The translations under genes and the position numbers were made by a program. From the NCBI GenBank assembly GCA_028224375.1, contig JAOIVW010000004.1, forward strand, positions 1 through 64,000: a stretch of 64,000 nucleotides of DNA, read 5' to 3'. A model generated the notes under the pieces. That model worked only from the letters and a program-made list of their open reading frames with translations, was not told the origin of the DNA and made no database searches. This document shows positions 26,142-36,279 of this stretch, one piece after another. The stretch's first letter is position 1, and the number at the start of each line of letters is the position of its first letter. The DNA comes from Hellea sp. GTDB lineage: Bacteria; Pseudomonadota; Alphaproteobacteria; Caulobacterales; Maricaulaceae.

Positions 26142-26320
26142 TGGCAATAGTTTGGGTGGTTTTGATTTGGACAATCTACACATTAATGTGTGTTGTAATA
26201 CAATATGATTATGTTCGACGGAAAAACACTCAAATGACTTGGAAGAACTGGGTTTACGCCATCACCGCATCAAGCATTGTTGTCTTAATTACATATCACC
26301 TAATTTTGAAAAAAATATAA
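26141..26320 (+). CDS. 59-residue small membrane protein between metX and metB
   Basis: The ATG at 26141 overlaps the metX stop by one base (TGATG) and its stop overlaps the metB start (TAATG). The product has two membrane helices (residues 1-23 and 38-56) joined by a polar loop (YDYVRRKNTQMTWKN). It is more AT-rich than its neighbours. I recognise no family. Its embedding with translational coupling on both sides argues that it is translated; its role in methionine synthesis, if any, is unknown. Confidence 0.6.
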   Translation: MAIVWVVLIWTIYTLMCVVIQYDYVRRKNTQMTWKNWVYAITASSIVVLITYHLILKKI

Positions 26321-27465
26321 TGACCGATAAACGTACAAAAATAATCCAAGCCGAAATTGGCGATGACCCAGCCTATGGCGCGGTGAACCCGCCGCTTTAT
26401 TTATCTTCGACTTACCGTTTTAAATCTATCGATGAGAAGGGCCCATTTGATTATGGGCGCACGGCTAACCCTAATCGGCATGGTTTGGGCCGCGCTGTGG
26501 CTGAGCTTGAGGGCGGGGCGCATGGCGTGGTGACGGCAACGGGCATGGCCGCAATTGATCTGGTTACGAACCTGTTCAAAGCCGATGAGCTTATACTCGC
26601 GCCGCATGATTGTTATGGCGGCACGCATCGCCTCTTGACCCACCGCGCAGAACAGGGGCGTTTGCGCGTTATCTTTGTCGATCAAACCGATGCCACAGCT
26701 TTGGCGGATGCGATGGCCGAAAAGCCGTCCTTGGTCATGGTCGAAACCCCGTCCAACCCGCTTATGCGCCTCGTTGATATTGCCGCGATTTGTAAAGCAG
26801 CCAAAGCGGTGGGGGCGCTGGTCGCCGTGGATAACACCTTCCTCTCGCCTGCGCGGCAACTCCCGCTAGAGCTAGGCGCGGATTTCTCCATCCATTCGAC
26901 GACTAAATATCTCAATGGGCATAGCGATGTTGTTGGCGGGGTGATTGTCGCTAAAACCGACGAGCATGGCGAGCGTCTGGCGTGGTGGGCCAATTGTACG
27001 GGCGTGACGGGCTCTCCCTTTGATAGCTACCAAACTTTGCGCGGGATGCGCACGCTCTTTGCGCGGATGGACGCGCAAGAAGCCAATGCCATGACGATTG
27101 CGAAATTTCTGCATAAACATAAGAAAGTCGAGCGCGTTTATTATCCCGGCCTGAAATCTGATGTAGGATACAAACTCGCCAAAAAACAACAAAGCGGCCC
27201 CGGCGCGATGCTCTCCTTTGAAGTTAAAGGCGGCTTTGAACAGACCAAATCCGTGATTGAAGCGCTCACCCTTTTCCAAATGGCGCCCAGCCTTGGCGGG
27301 ACTGAGAGCCTTGTTTGTTTCCCCACCACTATGACCCATGGCGGCATGGCCTCTGAGGCGCGCGAAATTGCGGGTATTAGGGATACGCTCTTGCGCATAT
27401 CTGTAGGCCTAGAGGCTTCAGATGACCTCATAGCCGACTTATCGGCAGCTCTTGCCTTGATTTAG
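26320..27465 (+). CDS. metB: cystathionine gamma-synthase (MetB-type trans-sulfuration enzyme)
   Basis: PLP enzyme that joins O-acyl-homoserine with cysteine. 381 residues, closely following E. coli MetB block by block: PPLYLSSTYRF, LAPHDCYGGTHRL, PSLVMVETPSNPL, VDNTFLSPA and the PLP lysine in HSTTKYLNGHSDVVGG. The C-terminal SLGGTESLVCFPTTMTHGGM block is also conserved. An O-acylhomoserine sulfhydrylase (MetZ) role cannot be excluded from sequence alone. The start is the ATG at 26320, overlapping the preceding stop. Confidence 0.88.
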   Translation: MTDKRTKIIQAEIGDDPAYGAVNPPLYLSSTYRFKSIDEKGPFDYGRTANPNRHGLGRAVAELEGGAHGVVTATGMAAIDLVTNLFKADELILAPHDCYGGTHRLLTHRAEQGRLRVIFVDQTDATALADAMAEKPSLVMVETPSNPLMRLVDIAAICKAAKAVGALVAVDNTFLSPARQLPLELGADFSIHSTTKYLNGHSDVVGGVIVAKTDEHGERLAWWANCTGVTGSPFDSYQTLRGMRTLFARMDAQEANAMTIAKFLHKHKKVERVYYPGLKSDVGYKLAKKQQSGPGAMLSFEVKGGFEQTKSVIEALTLFQMAPSLGGTESLVCFPTTMTHGGMASEAREIAGIRDTLLRISVGLEASDDLIADLSAALALI

Positions 27466-27524
27466 AGCTTAAGGGGCATAAAATTATGTGATATGGCTGC
27501 ATATTTGCAATTTAGAGGCAAAAT

Positions 27525-27554
27525 TTGCTATTGCGTCATTTGCTTGTTTACAAT
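27525..27554 (+). promoter_or_regulatory. candidate promoter of the ilv/leu supercluster
   Basis: TTGCTA (27525-27530) and TACAAT (27549-27554) with an 18-bp spacer, in an AT-rich gap about 29 bp before the leader peptide. A sigma-70-like match only. Confidence 0.4.
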
Positions 27555-27582
27555 ATTTAAAATCTCACGTTAAAGGATATCC

Positions 27583-27720
27583 ATGAACCCGTACCACAAA
27601 GAGAACGAACCTAAAGTGAAAGTTGCCAGCCGCGCTGTGCCGTCTATCGCTCCTGTTGCTATTCTTCTTCTGGTCTCAGTTGTGGTGCTCGTGATTAGCG
27701 GAGCGATGAGCGGGATATAG
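27583..27720 (+). CDS. 45-residue Ile/Leu/Val-rich leader peptide of the ilv-leu operon
   Basis: A short frame with ribosome site AAAGGAT. Residues 25-38 (VAILLLVSVVVLVI) contain twelve Ile/Leu/Val codons out of fourteen, much like the E. coli IlvL leader. The last codons (27708-27714, GAGCGGG) can pair with CCCGCTC of the terminator that follows and so form an antiterminator. Stalling at the Ile/Leu/Val run would leave that segment free; a ribosome at the stop codon (27718-27720) would cover it. It could instead be a small membrane protein, since the run also resembles a helix. Confidence 0.65.
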   Translation: MNPYHKENEPKVKVASRAVPSIAPVAILLLVSVVVLVISGAMSGI

Positions 27721-27738
27721 GTAGACTAAAAAGAACCT

Positions 27739-27772
27739 AAAAAAACCCGCTCCGAAATGAGCGGGTTTTTTG
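27739..27772 (+). terminator. attenuator terminator in front of ilvD
   Basis: CCCGCTC (27746-27752) pairs with GAGCGGG (27759-27765), flanked by A and T runs that extend the stem, and ends in TTTTTT. Another GAGCGGG at 27708-27714 competes for the same CCCGCTC arm, the arrangement of an attenuator. The ilvD start is only 18 bp further on. Confidence 0.85.
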
Positions 27773-27789
27773 GTTTTAAGAGCGAGACT

Positions 27790-29457
27790 ATGAGCAAGAG
27801 AAGTGATGCTATCGTAAAAGGCCCAAGCCGTGCTGCCGCGCGGGCGATGCTCCGTGCTACAGGTATGGATGACGCGAATTTTGAAGGCCCGATGATTGCG
27901 GTCTTCAATACATGGACGAATATGGGCCCGTGTAATATGGACCTCGATAAGCTGGCCGTGCCTGTACGTGCAGGTATTCGCGCCGCAGGCGGTACGCCTG
28001 TCGATTTTAACTCCATTGCTATCTCTGACGGGATTACGATGGGCAGTGAAGGCATGCGGGCTTCGCTTATGTCGCGCGAAGTCATTGCGGATTCAATTGA
28101 ACTGGCTGTGAAAGGTCACTCACTCGACGGTGTTATTATTCTCGTGGCCTGCGATAAAACAATTCCGGCCGCAGCCATGGCTTTGGCGCGGATGAATATC
28201 CCGGGCGTTGTGCTTTACGGCGGCTCCATCATGCCCGGCAATCACAAGGGCAAAGACCTCTCTGTGCAAGATGTCTTCGAAGCGGTCGGCGCTTGCGCGG
28301 CGGGGATTATTGATGATGCGGAATTAAAAGACATCGAGAAAGCCGCTTGCCCAGGCGCAGGCGCGTGCGGCGGTCAATTCACGGCTAACTCTATGGCGAT
28401 GGCGATGACCTTCCTTGGGCTCTCCCCCATGGGCGCGAATGATGTGCCGGCTATATCTGAGGATAAAAATGACAGCGCTTATCGGGCAGGTCAAATCGTA
28501 GTTGAATGCGTGAAAGAGAACCGCCTGCCGCGCGAAATGATTACCAAGACATCGCTCATGAATGCAGCGATTGCCCTTTCCGCGACAGCGGCGTCAACCA
28601 ATGCGATTTTGCATTTGCTCGCTATCGCGACAGAAGCGGGCGTGAGTGATTTCAACATTGATGCCTTTGACTCGATTTCGCGCTCAACCCCTGTGATTGG
28701 GGATTTGAAGCCCGGCGGAAAATATATGGCCTTTGACCTTTATGCGGCGGGCGGCTCTGCGCTTATCGGTAAGCGACTTGTTGATGATGGGCGTATTGAT
28801 GACCAGCCAACAGTCACGGGCCGCTCTCTCTTTGAAGAAATTCTCGAGGCTAAAGAGGCCGAAGGCCAAGATGTCGTGCGTCAATTTTCTGACCCTGTTA
28901 AATCACGCGGGGGTTACGGTATCCTTTATGGTGACCTCGCGCCCGAAGGCTGCGTTGTCAAACTCGCAGGTCATGGCGCGCTTTTCTTCGAAGGTATCGC
29001 GCGCGTTTTTGAATCCGAAGAAGATTGTTTCGAGGTCGTTCAAAATAATGGCATTCAAAAAGGCGACGTTATTATTATTCGCGGAGAGGGCCCTTGCGGC
29101 GGTCCTGGCATGCGCGAAATGCTCGGCGTTACAGCGGCGCTTGTGGGTCAAGACTTAGCGGACCATGTCGCGCTAATCACTGATGGCCGTTTTTCAGGCG
29201 CGTCTTATGGTTTCGTGATTGGTCACGTTGCGCCCGAATCCGCACATGGCGGCCCCATAGCATTTGTGCAGGACGGCGACAAAGTCACAATCGACGTCGA
29301 AGCCCAGACCATCAATGTCGATGCGGACCTCAAAGCCCGCTCCAAAGGCTGGACCCCGCCTAAACCCAAATATCCAAGCGGCGCATATGCCAAATTTGCC
29401 AAGCTTGTTGGCTCTGCGTCTAAGGGCGCCGTCACCTCATTCCCATTTGATAATTAA
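27790..29457 (+). CDS. ilvD: dihydroxy-acid dehydratase
   Basis: Third shared step of valine and isoleucine synthesis. 555 residues with the iron-sulphur and metal ligands visible: [15 protein letters not shown], and [19 protein letters not shown], then GPCGGPGM in the C-terminal part. I start at the ATG at 27790. An upstream in-frame ATG at 27757 lies inside the terminator hairpin and is unlikely. First enzyme gene after the attenuator. Confidence 0.95.
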   Translation: MSKRSDAIVKGPSRAAARAMLRATGMDDANFEGPMIAVFNTWTNMGPCNMDLDKLAVPVRAGIRAAGGTPVDFNSIAISDGITMGSEGMRASLMSREVIADSIELAVKGHSLDGVIILVACDKTIPAAAMALARMNIPGVVLYGGSIMPGNHKGKDLSVQDVFEAVGACAAGIIDDAELKDIEKAACPGAGACGGQFTANSMAMAMTFLGLSPMGANDVPAISEDKNDSAYRAGQIVVECVKENRLPREMITKTSLMNAAIALSATAASTNAILHLLAIATEAGVSDFNIDAFDSISRSTPVIGDLKPGGKYMAFDLYAAGGSALIGKRLVDDGRIDDQPTVTGRSLFEEILEAKEAEGQDVVRQFSDPVKSRGGYGILYGDLAPEGCVVKLAGHGALFFEGIARVFESEEDCFEVVQNNGIQKGDVIIIRGEGPCGGPGMREMLGVTAALVGQDLADHVALITDGRFSGASYGFVIGHVAPESAHGGPIAFVQDGDKVTIDVEAQTINVDADLKARSKGWTPPKPKYPSGAYAKFAKLVGSASKGAVTSFPFDN

Positions 29458-29461
29458 TTAG

Positions 29462-30508
<1,047 letters not shown>

Positions 30509-30514
30509 CAACAA

Positions 30515-30545
30515 CGTCATCCTAGGGACAAGCCCTAGGATGACG
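30515..30545. repeat. 13-bp perfect inverted repeat between ilvC and ilvI
   Basis: CGTCATCCTAGGG (30515-30527) and CCCTAGGATGACG (30533-30545) with loop ACAAG. This is the pattern of dispersed intergenic palindromes common in Alphaproteobacteria. There is no T run, so it is not a classic terminator. It could stabilise or process the mRNA. Confidence 0.85.
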
Positions 30546-30564
30546 AAAGTTAAAAGATTTAATT

Positions 30565-32319
30565 ATGACCACAGCCAAGCAATTTGACCGCCAAGAGACA
30601 GAAGTCGCCACAGACCGTGAGCCTAAATCAGGTTCGCTACTTCTGCTCGAAGCGATTGCGGCTCAAGGTGTGGATACAATTTTTGGTTATCCGGGCGGGG
30701 CGATTATGCCTGTTTATGATGTGTTGCCGCAGATTAAATCTTTGCGCCATATTCTGTGCCGTCATGAACAAGGTTGCGGCATGGCGGCCATCGGCTATGC
30801 CCGCGCCACAGGACGGACGGGTACGGCTTTTGCCACGTCAGGCCCCGGCGCAACCAACTTAATTACCGCTATTGCGGATGCTTATCTGGACTCTGTGCCG
30901 GTTGTTTTTGTTACGGGCCAAGTGCCGTCAAACTTGATGGGAACAGACGCCTTCCAAGAAGTTGATATTTTCGGCATGACGCTTCCTGTCGTCAAGCATA
31001 GCTATATTGTGCGCGACCCCGCCGACATCCCCGGCATGGTGGCCGAAGCTTATTTCATTGCGGCCGAAGGGCGTCCTGGGCCCGTACTGATTGACCTGCC
31101 TAAAGATGTCGCAAATGCCATGACGACACAGCGCCATAAGTGGCGGCCTTACCCCAAGCAAAAACCTGAAATGGGTGAAAGCCACCAAATTGCCAAAGCC
31201 GAAGAGCTGATGCGTGAGGCCAAGAAGCCGCTCTTTTATATTGGCGGCGGCATTGCCCAAGGTGACGGCGTGGCGGAACTCCGCGAATTGGTTGAGCGCA
31301 CGCAAATACCCGTGGTGTCTACGCTGAAAGGTCTCGGCTCTCTCCCGTCGGATCATCCGAATTATTTAGGCATGCTCGGCATGCATGGTCTGCGCGCGGC
31401 CAACTATGCGGTGCAGGAATGTGACTTGCTCATAGTGGCGGGCGCGCGTTTTGATGACCGCGCGACAGGTAAGCTCGATACCTTTGCGCCCGAGGCCAAA
31501 GTTATTCATATGGATATCGATATTGCGGAGATAAATAAACTCCGTGCCGTTGATGCGTCTTTGGATGGAAGCTTGAAAAAGAACCTCGCCGCAATTGACC
31601 CGTTTGAGGGCGGCGCAGCGCCTGACATCGAGGATTGGAAAGAGCTCTGCTATTCCCGCCGCGCGATGCATGAATGGGATTATGACGGCGCGCAGGCTAA
31701 AGCCTATCCCGGTGTTTACGCGCCTAAGCTTTTGCACGATCTCTCGCGCCGCGCCGATGCCATGTTCAAAAATGAAACGGCGGCGATTATTACCTGTGAT
31801 GTCGGGCAGCACCAAATGTGGGTCGCGCAGCATTGCTATTTTGATGAACCTAAAGATCACATCACATCAGGCGGGTTAGGCACGATGGGATTTGGCCTTC
31901 CGGCGGGATTGGGCGCAAAGCTCGGCGCGCCAGAACGCACCGTGATTACAGTGTCGGGCGATGGCTCTATCATGATGAATATTCAAGAACTGGCCACGCT
32001 GAACCGTTACGGTATTTCGCTAAAAATTGTCCTGCTCGATAACTCCGTGCTCGGCATGGTGCGCCAATGGCAGGAAGTCTTCTTTGATAAGAATTATTCC
32101 GAGACCACTCTGGACGATAATCCCGATTTTGCCTTAGTCGCCAAAGCGTTTCAGATTGAGGCTTTCACGGTCAATACGGCGGATGAAGTTGATGCAGGCA
32201 TTGACCGTCTTTTAAAGACTGACGGCCCCGTATTAATGCATGTCAAAATCGACCCCAACGAAAATGTCTGGCCGCTTGTTCCTCCGGGACGCAGCAATGC
32301 CGATATGATGGAGCGGTAG
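30565..32319 (+). CDS. ilvI: acetolactate synthase, large (catalytic) subunit
   Basis: First step of valine and leucine, and the acetohydroxybutyrate step of isoleucine. 584 residues. ThDP enzyme: N-terminal domain with the catalytic Glu in HEQGCGMAA; FAD-binding middle domain; ThDP motif GDGSIMMNIQELATLNRYG with NNS-like LDNSVLGMVRQWQ. Starts with the ATG at 30565. Whether the allele is IlvB, IlvG or IlvI type cannot be told; the symbol reflects family only. Confidence 0.93.
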   Translation: MTTAKQFDRQETEVATDREPKSGSLLLLEAIAAQGVDTIFGYPGGAIMPVYDVLPQIKSLRHILCRHEQGCGMAAIGYARATGRTGTAFATSGPGATNLITAIADAYLDSVPVVFVTGQVPSNLMGTDAFQEVDIFGMTLPVVKHSYIVRDPADIPGMVAEAYFIAAEGRPGPVLIDLPKDVANAMTTQRHKWRPYPKQKPEMGESHQIAKAEELMREAKKPLFYIGGGIAQGDGVAELRELVERTQIPVVSTLKGLGSLPSDHPNYLGMLGMHGLRAANYAVQECDLLIVAGARFDDRATGKLDTFAPEAKVIHMDIDIAEINKLRAVDASLDGSLKKNLAAIDPFEGGAAPDIEDWKELCYSRRAMHEWDYDGAQAKAYPGVYAPKLLHDLSRRADAMFKNETAAIITCDVGQHQMWVAQHCYFDEPKDHITSGGLGTMGFGLPAGLGAKLGAPERTVITVSGDGSIMMNIQELATLNRYGISLKIVLLDNSVLGMVRQWQEVFFDKNYSETTLDDNPDFALVAKAFQIEAFTVNTADEVDAGIDRLLKTDGPVLMHVKIDPNENVWPLVPPGRSNADMMER

Positions 32320-32320
32320 G

Positions 32321-32710
32321 GTGAGTGGAGTACTCAAATATGGTTTGCTTACGCTATCTGCTATTGCCCTTATATCTTGCAGCTTACTAGCGTGGTTGGG
32401 CTATGGACTTGAACTTAACAAGGGAACGGGATCGATATTTATAGCTAGTGCTTGGCTTATAGGCTTCATAGTCTTTGGCGTTCTAAGTGCCCTTGCATTT
32501 TATTCTTTGGCTAAATCAGTCTCGCCTAGTGATGAATTACAGTCTCGGGGGCGTTTATTATCCGTTTGCCTGATTTGCTTTATATATTCTGCTTGTGTGT
32601 TGATGATTGGCCGAAATGTGTTTGGCTCCATTTTGGTTCCACTTCCTCTTGCTGCTCTTTCATTTTCCCTGCCAATTTTTGCCTATATAACTGCCCGGAA
32701 AGTCCTATGA
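32321..32710 (+). CDS. orphan 129-residue membrane protein between ilvI and the small subunit gene
   Basis: A GTG start at 32321, one base after the ilvI stop, and an ATGA overlap with the next gene. Four predicted helices (residues 5-28, 38-66, 80-100, 106-125) and few polar residues. More AT-rich than ilvI. I recognise no family. The coupled position is like that of the other orphans in the met and leu operons. Confidence 0.6.
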   Translation: MSGVLKYGLLTLSAIALISCSLLAWLGYGLELNKGTGSIFIASAWLIGFIVFGVLSALAFYSLAKSVSPSDELQSRGRLLSVCLICFIYSACVLMIGRNVFGSILVPLPLAALSFSLPIFAYITARKVL

Positions 32711-33012
32711 CCGAAGAACTTCAACGCGATAAAACTTTTGAACCTTCGGGTGTGCAGGGCAAGCTTAAGATTGTTCTCCATGACGTTAGTGGGACGCTTA
32801 TCAGGGCGCTCGGCACGATCGAGCGCCGGGGATATGACTACCGTGATGTCCATTGTACGCAGCGCGTGGATGGCGATTTCGACCTGTTGGTTCATATTGA
32901 GGACACAGGCGGGCCGAGCAATCTGGATACGCTGTGTAAGCAATTAGAGCGGCTTTATAATGTTGTGAGTGCGGAGAAGGTTGGCAGGCGGCGGCATGCG
33001 GAACGTGCTTAG
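32707..33012 (+). CDS. acetolactate synthase small subunit, ACT domain (IlvM/IlvH-like)
   Basis: A 101-residue protein with a single ACT domain (LHDVSGTLIRALGTIERRGY and the later IEDTGGPSNLDTLCKQLERL), the regulatory subunit of acetolactate synthase. Its length resembles E. coli IlvM (87) more than IlvH (about 160), so the C-terminal domain is absent. The ATG at 32707 overlaps the upstream stop. It gives valine-type feedback control in relatives. Confidence 0.82.
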   Translation: MTEELQRDKTFEPSGVQGKLKIVLHDVSGTLIRALGTIERRGYDYRDVHCTQRVDGDFDLLVHIEDTGGPSNLDTLCKQLERLYNVVSAEKVGRRRHAERA

Positions 33013-33025
33013 CGCATAAAGCAAG

Positions 33026-33148
33026 CCCTCATCCTGAGGCGCGGCCCAATTGTTTGCTTTCAAACAATTGGGCCGCGGGACTCGAAGGACGGGGGCGGAG
33101 ACTAATAACCAGACCCTTCGAGACGCGCTTCGCGCCCTCAGGGTGAGG
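33026..33148. repeat. composite palindromic element before leuA
   Basis: Outer arms CCCTCATCCTGAGG (33026-33039) and CCCTCAGGGTGAGG (33135-33148). Inside is a perfect 17-bp stem CGCGGCCCAATTGTTTG / CAAACAATTGGGCCGCG (33040-33056, 33061-33077) with loop CTTT, plus CTTCGAG and CGCGCTTCGCG motifs. About 120 bp, no coding capacity, a MITE/REP-like unit. It ends 8 bp before leuA. Confidence 0.85.
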
Positions 33149-33155
33149 ATTTAAA

Positions 33156-34703
33156 ATGACGAAACACGTAAAAATATTCGACACCACCTTGCGAGATGGC
33201 GAACAAGCGCCGGGCTTTTCTATGAGCTCAGGCCAAAAGCTCGCTATGGCCGAAGCTTTGGAAGGCCTTGGCGTGGACATCATTGAAGCGGGTTTTGCGG
33301 CGGCGTCCCCCGGTGATTTTGAGGCGATTAAGACCATTGCGGAAACCGTCAAAGACAGCACCATCTGTTCGCTGGCCCGTTGTAATGAAGGCGATATCCG
33401 CGCGAGCGGCGAGGCGATTAAACCTGCGCAGTCCGGCCGTATCCATACTTTCATCGCGACCTCACCTTTGCACCGCGAATATAAATTAAAAATGTCCAAG
33501 GACGAGATTGTCCGCCGCGCCATAGAAGGCGTAGAGCTTTGCCGTCAATATACGGATGATGTCGAATTTTCCGCCGAAGACGCCATTCGTACAGAACGCG
33601 ATTATTTAAAACGCGTGGTCGAAGCCGCCATCAAAGCGGGCGCAACGACAATTAATATTCCCGACACAGTAGGCTATACCACGCCCGAAGAAATCCAGAA
33701 TTTATTTGAATTTTTAACCACGGAAATTGAGGGCGCGGATAAGGCGGTCTTCTCGGCCCATTGCCATGATGATTTAGGATTGGCCGTCGCGAACTCACTA
33801 GCTGCCATACGCGGCGGCGCGCGTCAGGTGGAATGCGCGCTCAACGGCATTGGCGAACGAGCCGGCAATTGCGCGACCGAAGAAGTCGTGATGGCATTGA
33901 ACACGCGCAAAGATTTCTTTGGTCTCTCCACGGGGATAAAGACTGAAGGCCTTTACGGGGCGTCGAAACTGCTCGCCACGCTGACGGGCAACCCTGTCCC
34001 GCGTAATAAAGCCATTGTCGGGAAAAATGCTTTCGCCCATGAGAGCGGTATTCATCAGCACGGCGTTTTAGCCAATCGCGAAACCTATGAAATCATGAAG
34101 CCTGAAGATGTCGGTGTGTCTACCGATAACCTTGTCCTTGGCAAACATTCAGGACGCGCGGCGCTCAAAAACCGCGCATCAAAGCTTGGCTTTGAAATGT
34201 CTGATAATCAGCTGCAATCTGTTTTCGTGGCCTTTAAACAATTAGCCGATGCGAAAAAGGAAGTCTTTGATGCGGATTTGGAAGCGCTTATTTTAGGCGA
34301 AGCTGTGGGCACGCAAGGGCCTTGGGAAATTAAATCGCTTTATGTCTCGGCGGGCTCAGATGAGAACCGCCATCCACTTGCGACCGTGCGCTTGCAACAT
34401 GAAGATGGCCGCGAACAAGAGCAAGTCTCGGCGGCTTCGGGCCCGATGAATGCCGTCTTTGACGCGATTTCACATATCACTGATAAACCGATGAAGCTGG
34501 AACATTTCAGCGTCAATTCCGTCTCAGGCGGAGAAGACGCCATGGCCGAAGCCACGGTACGCGTGACGACAGAATTTGAAAGTTACCAAGGCCGCGGCGC
34601 AAGTACGGATACGGTGCTGGCAGGAGCGAAGGCGTATCTGGACGTGATTAACAGAATTGAAAGGCGCGCGGTAAGGCAATCCAGCATCGCGGCGCAGCAC
34701 TGA
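33156..34703 (+). CDS. leuA: 2-isopropylmalate synthase
   Basis: First committed step of leucine synthesis. 515 residues. The DRE-TIM barrel has the DTTLRDGEQAPGFSM motif at the N-terminus, the metal-binding HCHDDLGLAVANS and NGIGERAGNCATEE. The C-terminal third is the LeuA regulatory dimer domain (PMNAVFDAISHITDKPMKLE), which gives leucine feedback. The ATG at 33156 has ribosome site GAGGAT from the palindromic element. Leucine feedback is expected from the domain. Confidence 0.95.
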   Translation: MTKHVKIFDTTLRDGEQAPGFSMSSGQKLAMAEALEGLGVDIIEAGFAAASPGDFEAIKTIAETVKDSTICSLARCNEGDIRASGEAIKPAQSGRIHTFIATSPLHREYKLKMSKDEIVRRAIEGVELCRQYTDDVEFSAEDAIRTERDYLKRVVEAAIKAGATTINIPDTVGYTTPEEIQNLFEFLTTEIEGADKAVFSAHCHDDLGLAVANSLAAIRGGARQVECALNGIGERAGNCATEEVVMALNTRKDFFGLSTGIKTEGLYGASKLLATLTGNPVPRNKAIVGKNAFAHESGIHQHGVLANRETYEIMKPEDVGVSTDNLVLGKHSGRAALKNRASKLGFEMSDNQLQSVFVAFKQLADAKKEVFDADLEALILGEAVGTQGPWEIKSLYVSAGSDENRHPLATVRLQHEDGREQEQVSAASGPMNAVFDAISHITDKPMKLEHFSVNSVSGGEDAMAEATVRVTTEFESYQGRGASTDTVLAGAKAYLDVINRIERRAVRQSSIAAQH

Positions 34704-34723
34704 TGGTTATTCAACTAACGAAT

Positions 34724-34856
34724 CCCTTCCCCCGCCTGCGGGGGAAGTACCGCGAAGCGGGGATGGGGGGAGCAACGCAGAACGATAGAGGTGTTTTTGT
34801 GGCTCCCCCCTCCGAGCCGCATGCGCGGCCCACCTCCCCCGTGAACAGGGGAGGAG
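34724..34856. repeat. palindromic intergenic element before leuC
   Basis: CTTCCCCCGC-CT-GCGGGGGAAG (34726-34747) at one end and CTCCCC / GGGGAG (about 34833-34854) at the other, with GGGGGGAGC / GGCTCCCCCC between. MITE/REP-like, different in sequence from the element before leuA. Confidence 0.8.
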
Positions 34857-34871
34857 ATAAGGTGGTGAATA

Positions 34872-36266
34872 ATGCCTAAAACACTCTTCGATAAAGTTTG
34901 GGAACGCCATATCGTTGTGCCTGAAACAGAGGTCCATCCGGCGACCTTTTATATAGACCTGCATCTAATTCACGAAGTGACCTCGCCGCAAGCCTTTACG
35001 GTTCTGCGTGAGCGAGACCTGAAAGTTCGGCGTCCTGACCTTACGCTCGCGACGATTGATCATTCGACGCCGACCAAAATAAACCCCGACGGGTCTCGGC
35101 CTTATGTCACCGCGCAAGCCGAGACGCAGGTTGAAACCCTTTTGGCTAACACTGAGGAATATGGGATTGAGACCCATGGGTGGGACAGTGATAATCGCGG
35201 GATCGTCCATGTGATGGGGCCAGAGCTTGGCGCGACGCAGCCTGGCATGACCATTGTCTGCGGCGATAGCCACACCTCAACTCACGGTGCCTTTGGCGCG
35301 ATTGCGTTTGGTATCGGCACAACACAGGTCGGGCATGTGCTCGCTAATCAATCTATCCTGATGCGCAAGCCCAAGACTATGGCGATAAACGTCAATGGAG
35401 AGCTGCAAGTGGGCGTGACGCCCAAAGATGTTATTCTCGCCATTATCGCCAAAATCGGCATTGGCGGCGGGACAGGTTATGCGCTGGAATATCGCGGCAA
35501 TGTCTTTGAGCAAATGTCAATGGATGGCCGGATGACGGTCTGTAATATGTCGATTGAGGCGGGCGCGCGCTGCGGTATGATTACGCCGGATGAAACGACA
35601 TTTAGCTATTTAAAAGACCGTAAATTTACGCCCTCTAATTATGACGCCGCTTGCGCCGATTGGGCGAGCCTCGCGACGGATGAGGGCGCTGTCTTTGATA
35701 AAGAGGTTAACATCCGCGCTGAAGATATTCGCCCCATGGTCACATATGGCACGCATCCCGGTATGGGCATGGCGATTGACGCGCTTATCCCCGCCGCAAC
35801 TGATGCTACGGATGAAAGCGCGCTGAATTATATGCAATTAAAGGGCGGCGATAAAATTGCTGGCACGCCAGTTGATAAGGTCTTTATCGGCTCTTGCACT
35901 AATTCGCGTATGGAAGATTTGCGTGCTGCCGCCGCGATTTTCAAAGGCCGTAAAGTGGCGAGCAATATCACGGTTATAGTTGTGCCGGGTAGTGTCCTCG
36001 TCAAAGCCCGCGCCGAGGATGAAGGACTCGATAAGATATTTATAGAGGCTGGGGCAGAATGGCGCGAAGCGGGCTGTTCTATGTGCTTAGGCATGAATGG
36101 CGATATCGGTGCGCCGGGGGATTTGGTCGTCTCAACGTCGAACCGCAATTTCATGGGCCGCCAAGGGCCAGGGGTAAGGACGGTTTTAGCTTCGCCCGAA
36201 ACGGCGGCGGCGACTGCGGTGAGTGGTGTGATAACGGATCCGCGGAAGATGGAGAGCGCGGCGTGA
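34872..36266 (+). CDS. leuC: 3-isopropylmalate dehydratase, large subunit
   Basis: Isomerises 2- to 3-isopropylmalate with LeuD. 464 residues. The 4Fe-4S ligands are visible: one Cys in FIGSCTNSRMEDLRAAA and two in GCSMCLGMN. N-terminal HLIHEVTSPQAF and GDSHTSTHGAFGAIAFGIG blocks are conserved. Start ATG at 34872. Confidence 0.95.
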   Translation: MPKTLFDKVWERHIVVPETEVHPATFYIDLHLIHEVTSPQAFTVLRERDLKVRRPDLTLATIDHSTPTKINPDGSRPYVTAQAETQVETLLANTEEYGIETHGWDSDNRGIVHVMGPELGATQPGMTIVCGDSHTSTHGAFGAIAFGIGTTQVGHVLANQSILMRKPKTMAINVNGELQVGVTPKDVILAIIAKIGIGGGTGYALEYRGNVFEQMSMDGRMTVCNMSIEAGARCGMITPDETTFSYLKDRKFTPSNYDAACADWASLATDEGAVFDKEVNIRAEDIRPMVTYGTHPGMGMAIDALIPAATDATDESALNYMQLKGGDKIAGTPVDKVFIGSCTNSRMEDLRAAAAIFKGRKVASNITVIVVPGSVLVKARAEDEGLDKIFIEAGAEWREAGCSMCLGMNGDIGAPGDLVVSTSNRNFMGRQGPGVRTVLASPETAAATAVSGVITDPRKMESAA

Positions 36267-36279
36267 TGTATTTATTTAA

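Noticed and set aside
27757-27790. Upstream ATG for ilvD at 27757
   Set aside because: It lies inside the attenuator terminator stem and adds residues not in the family.
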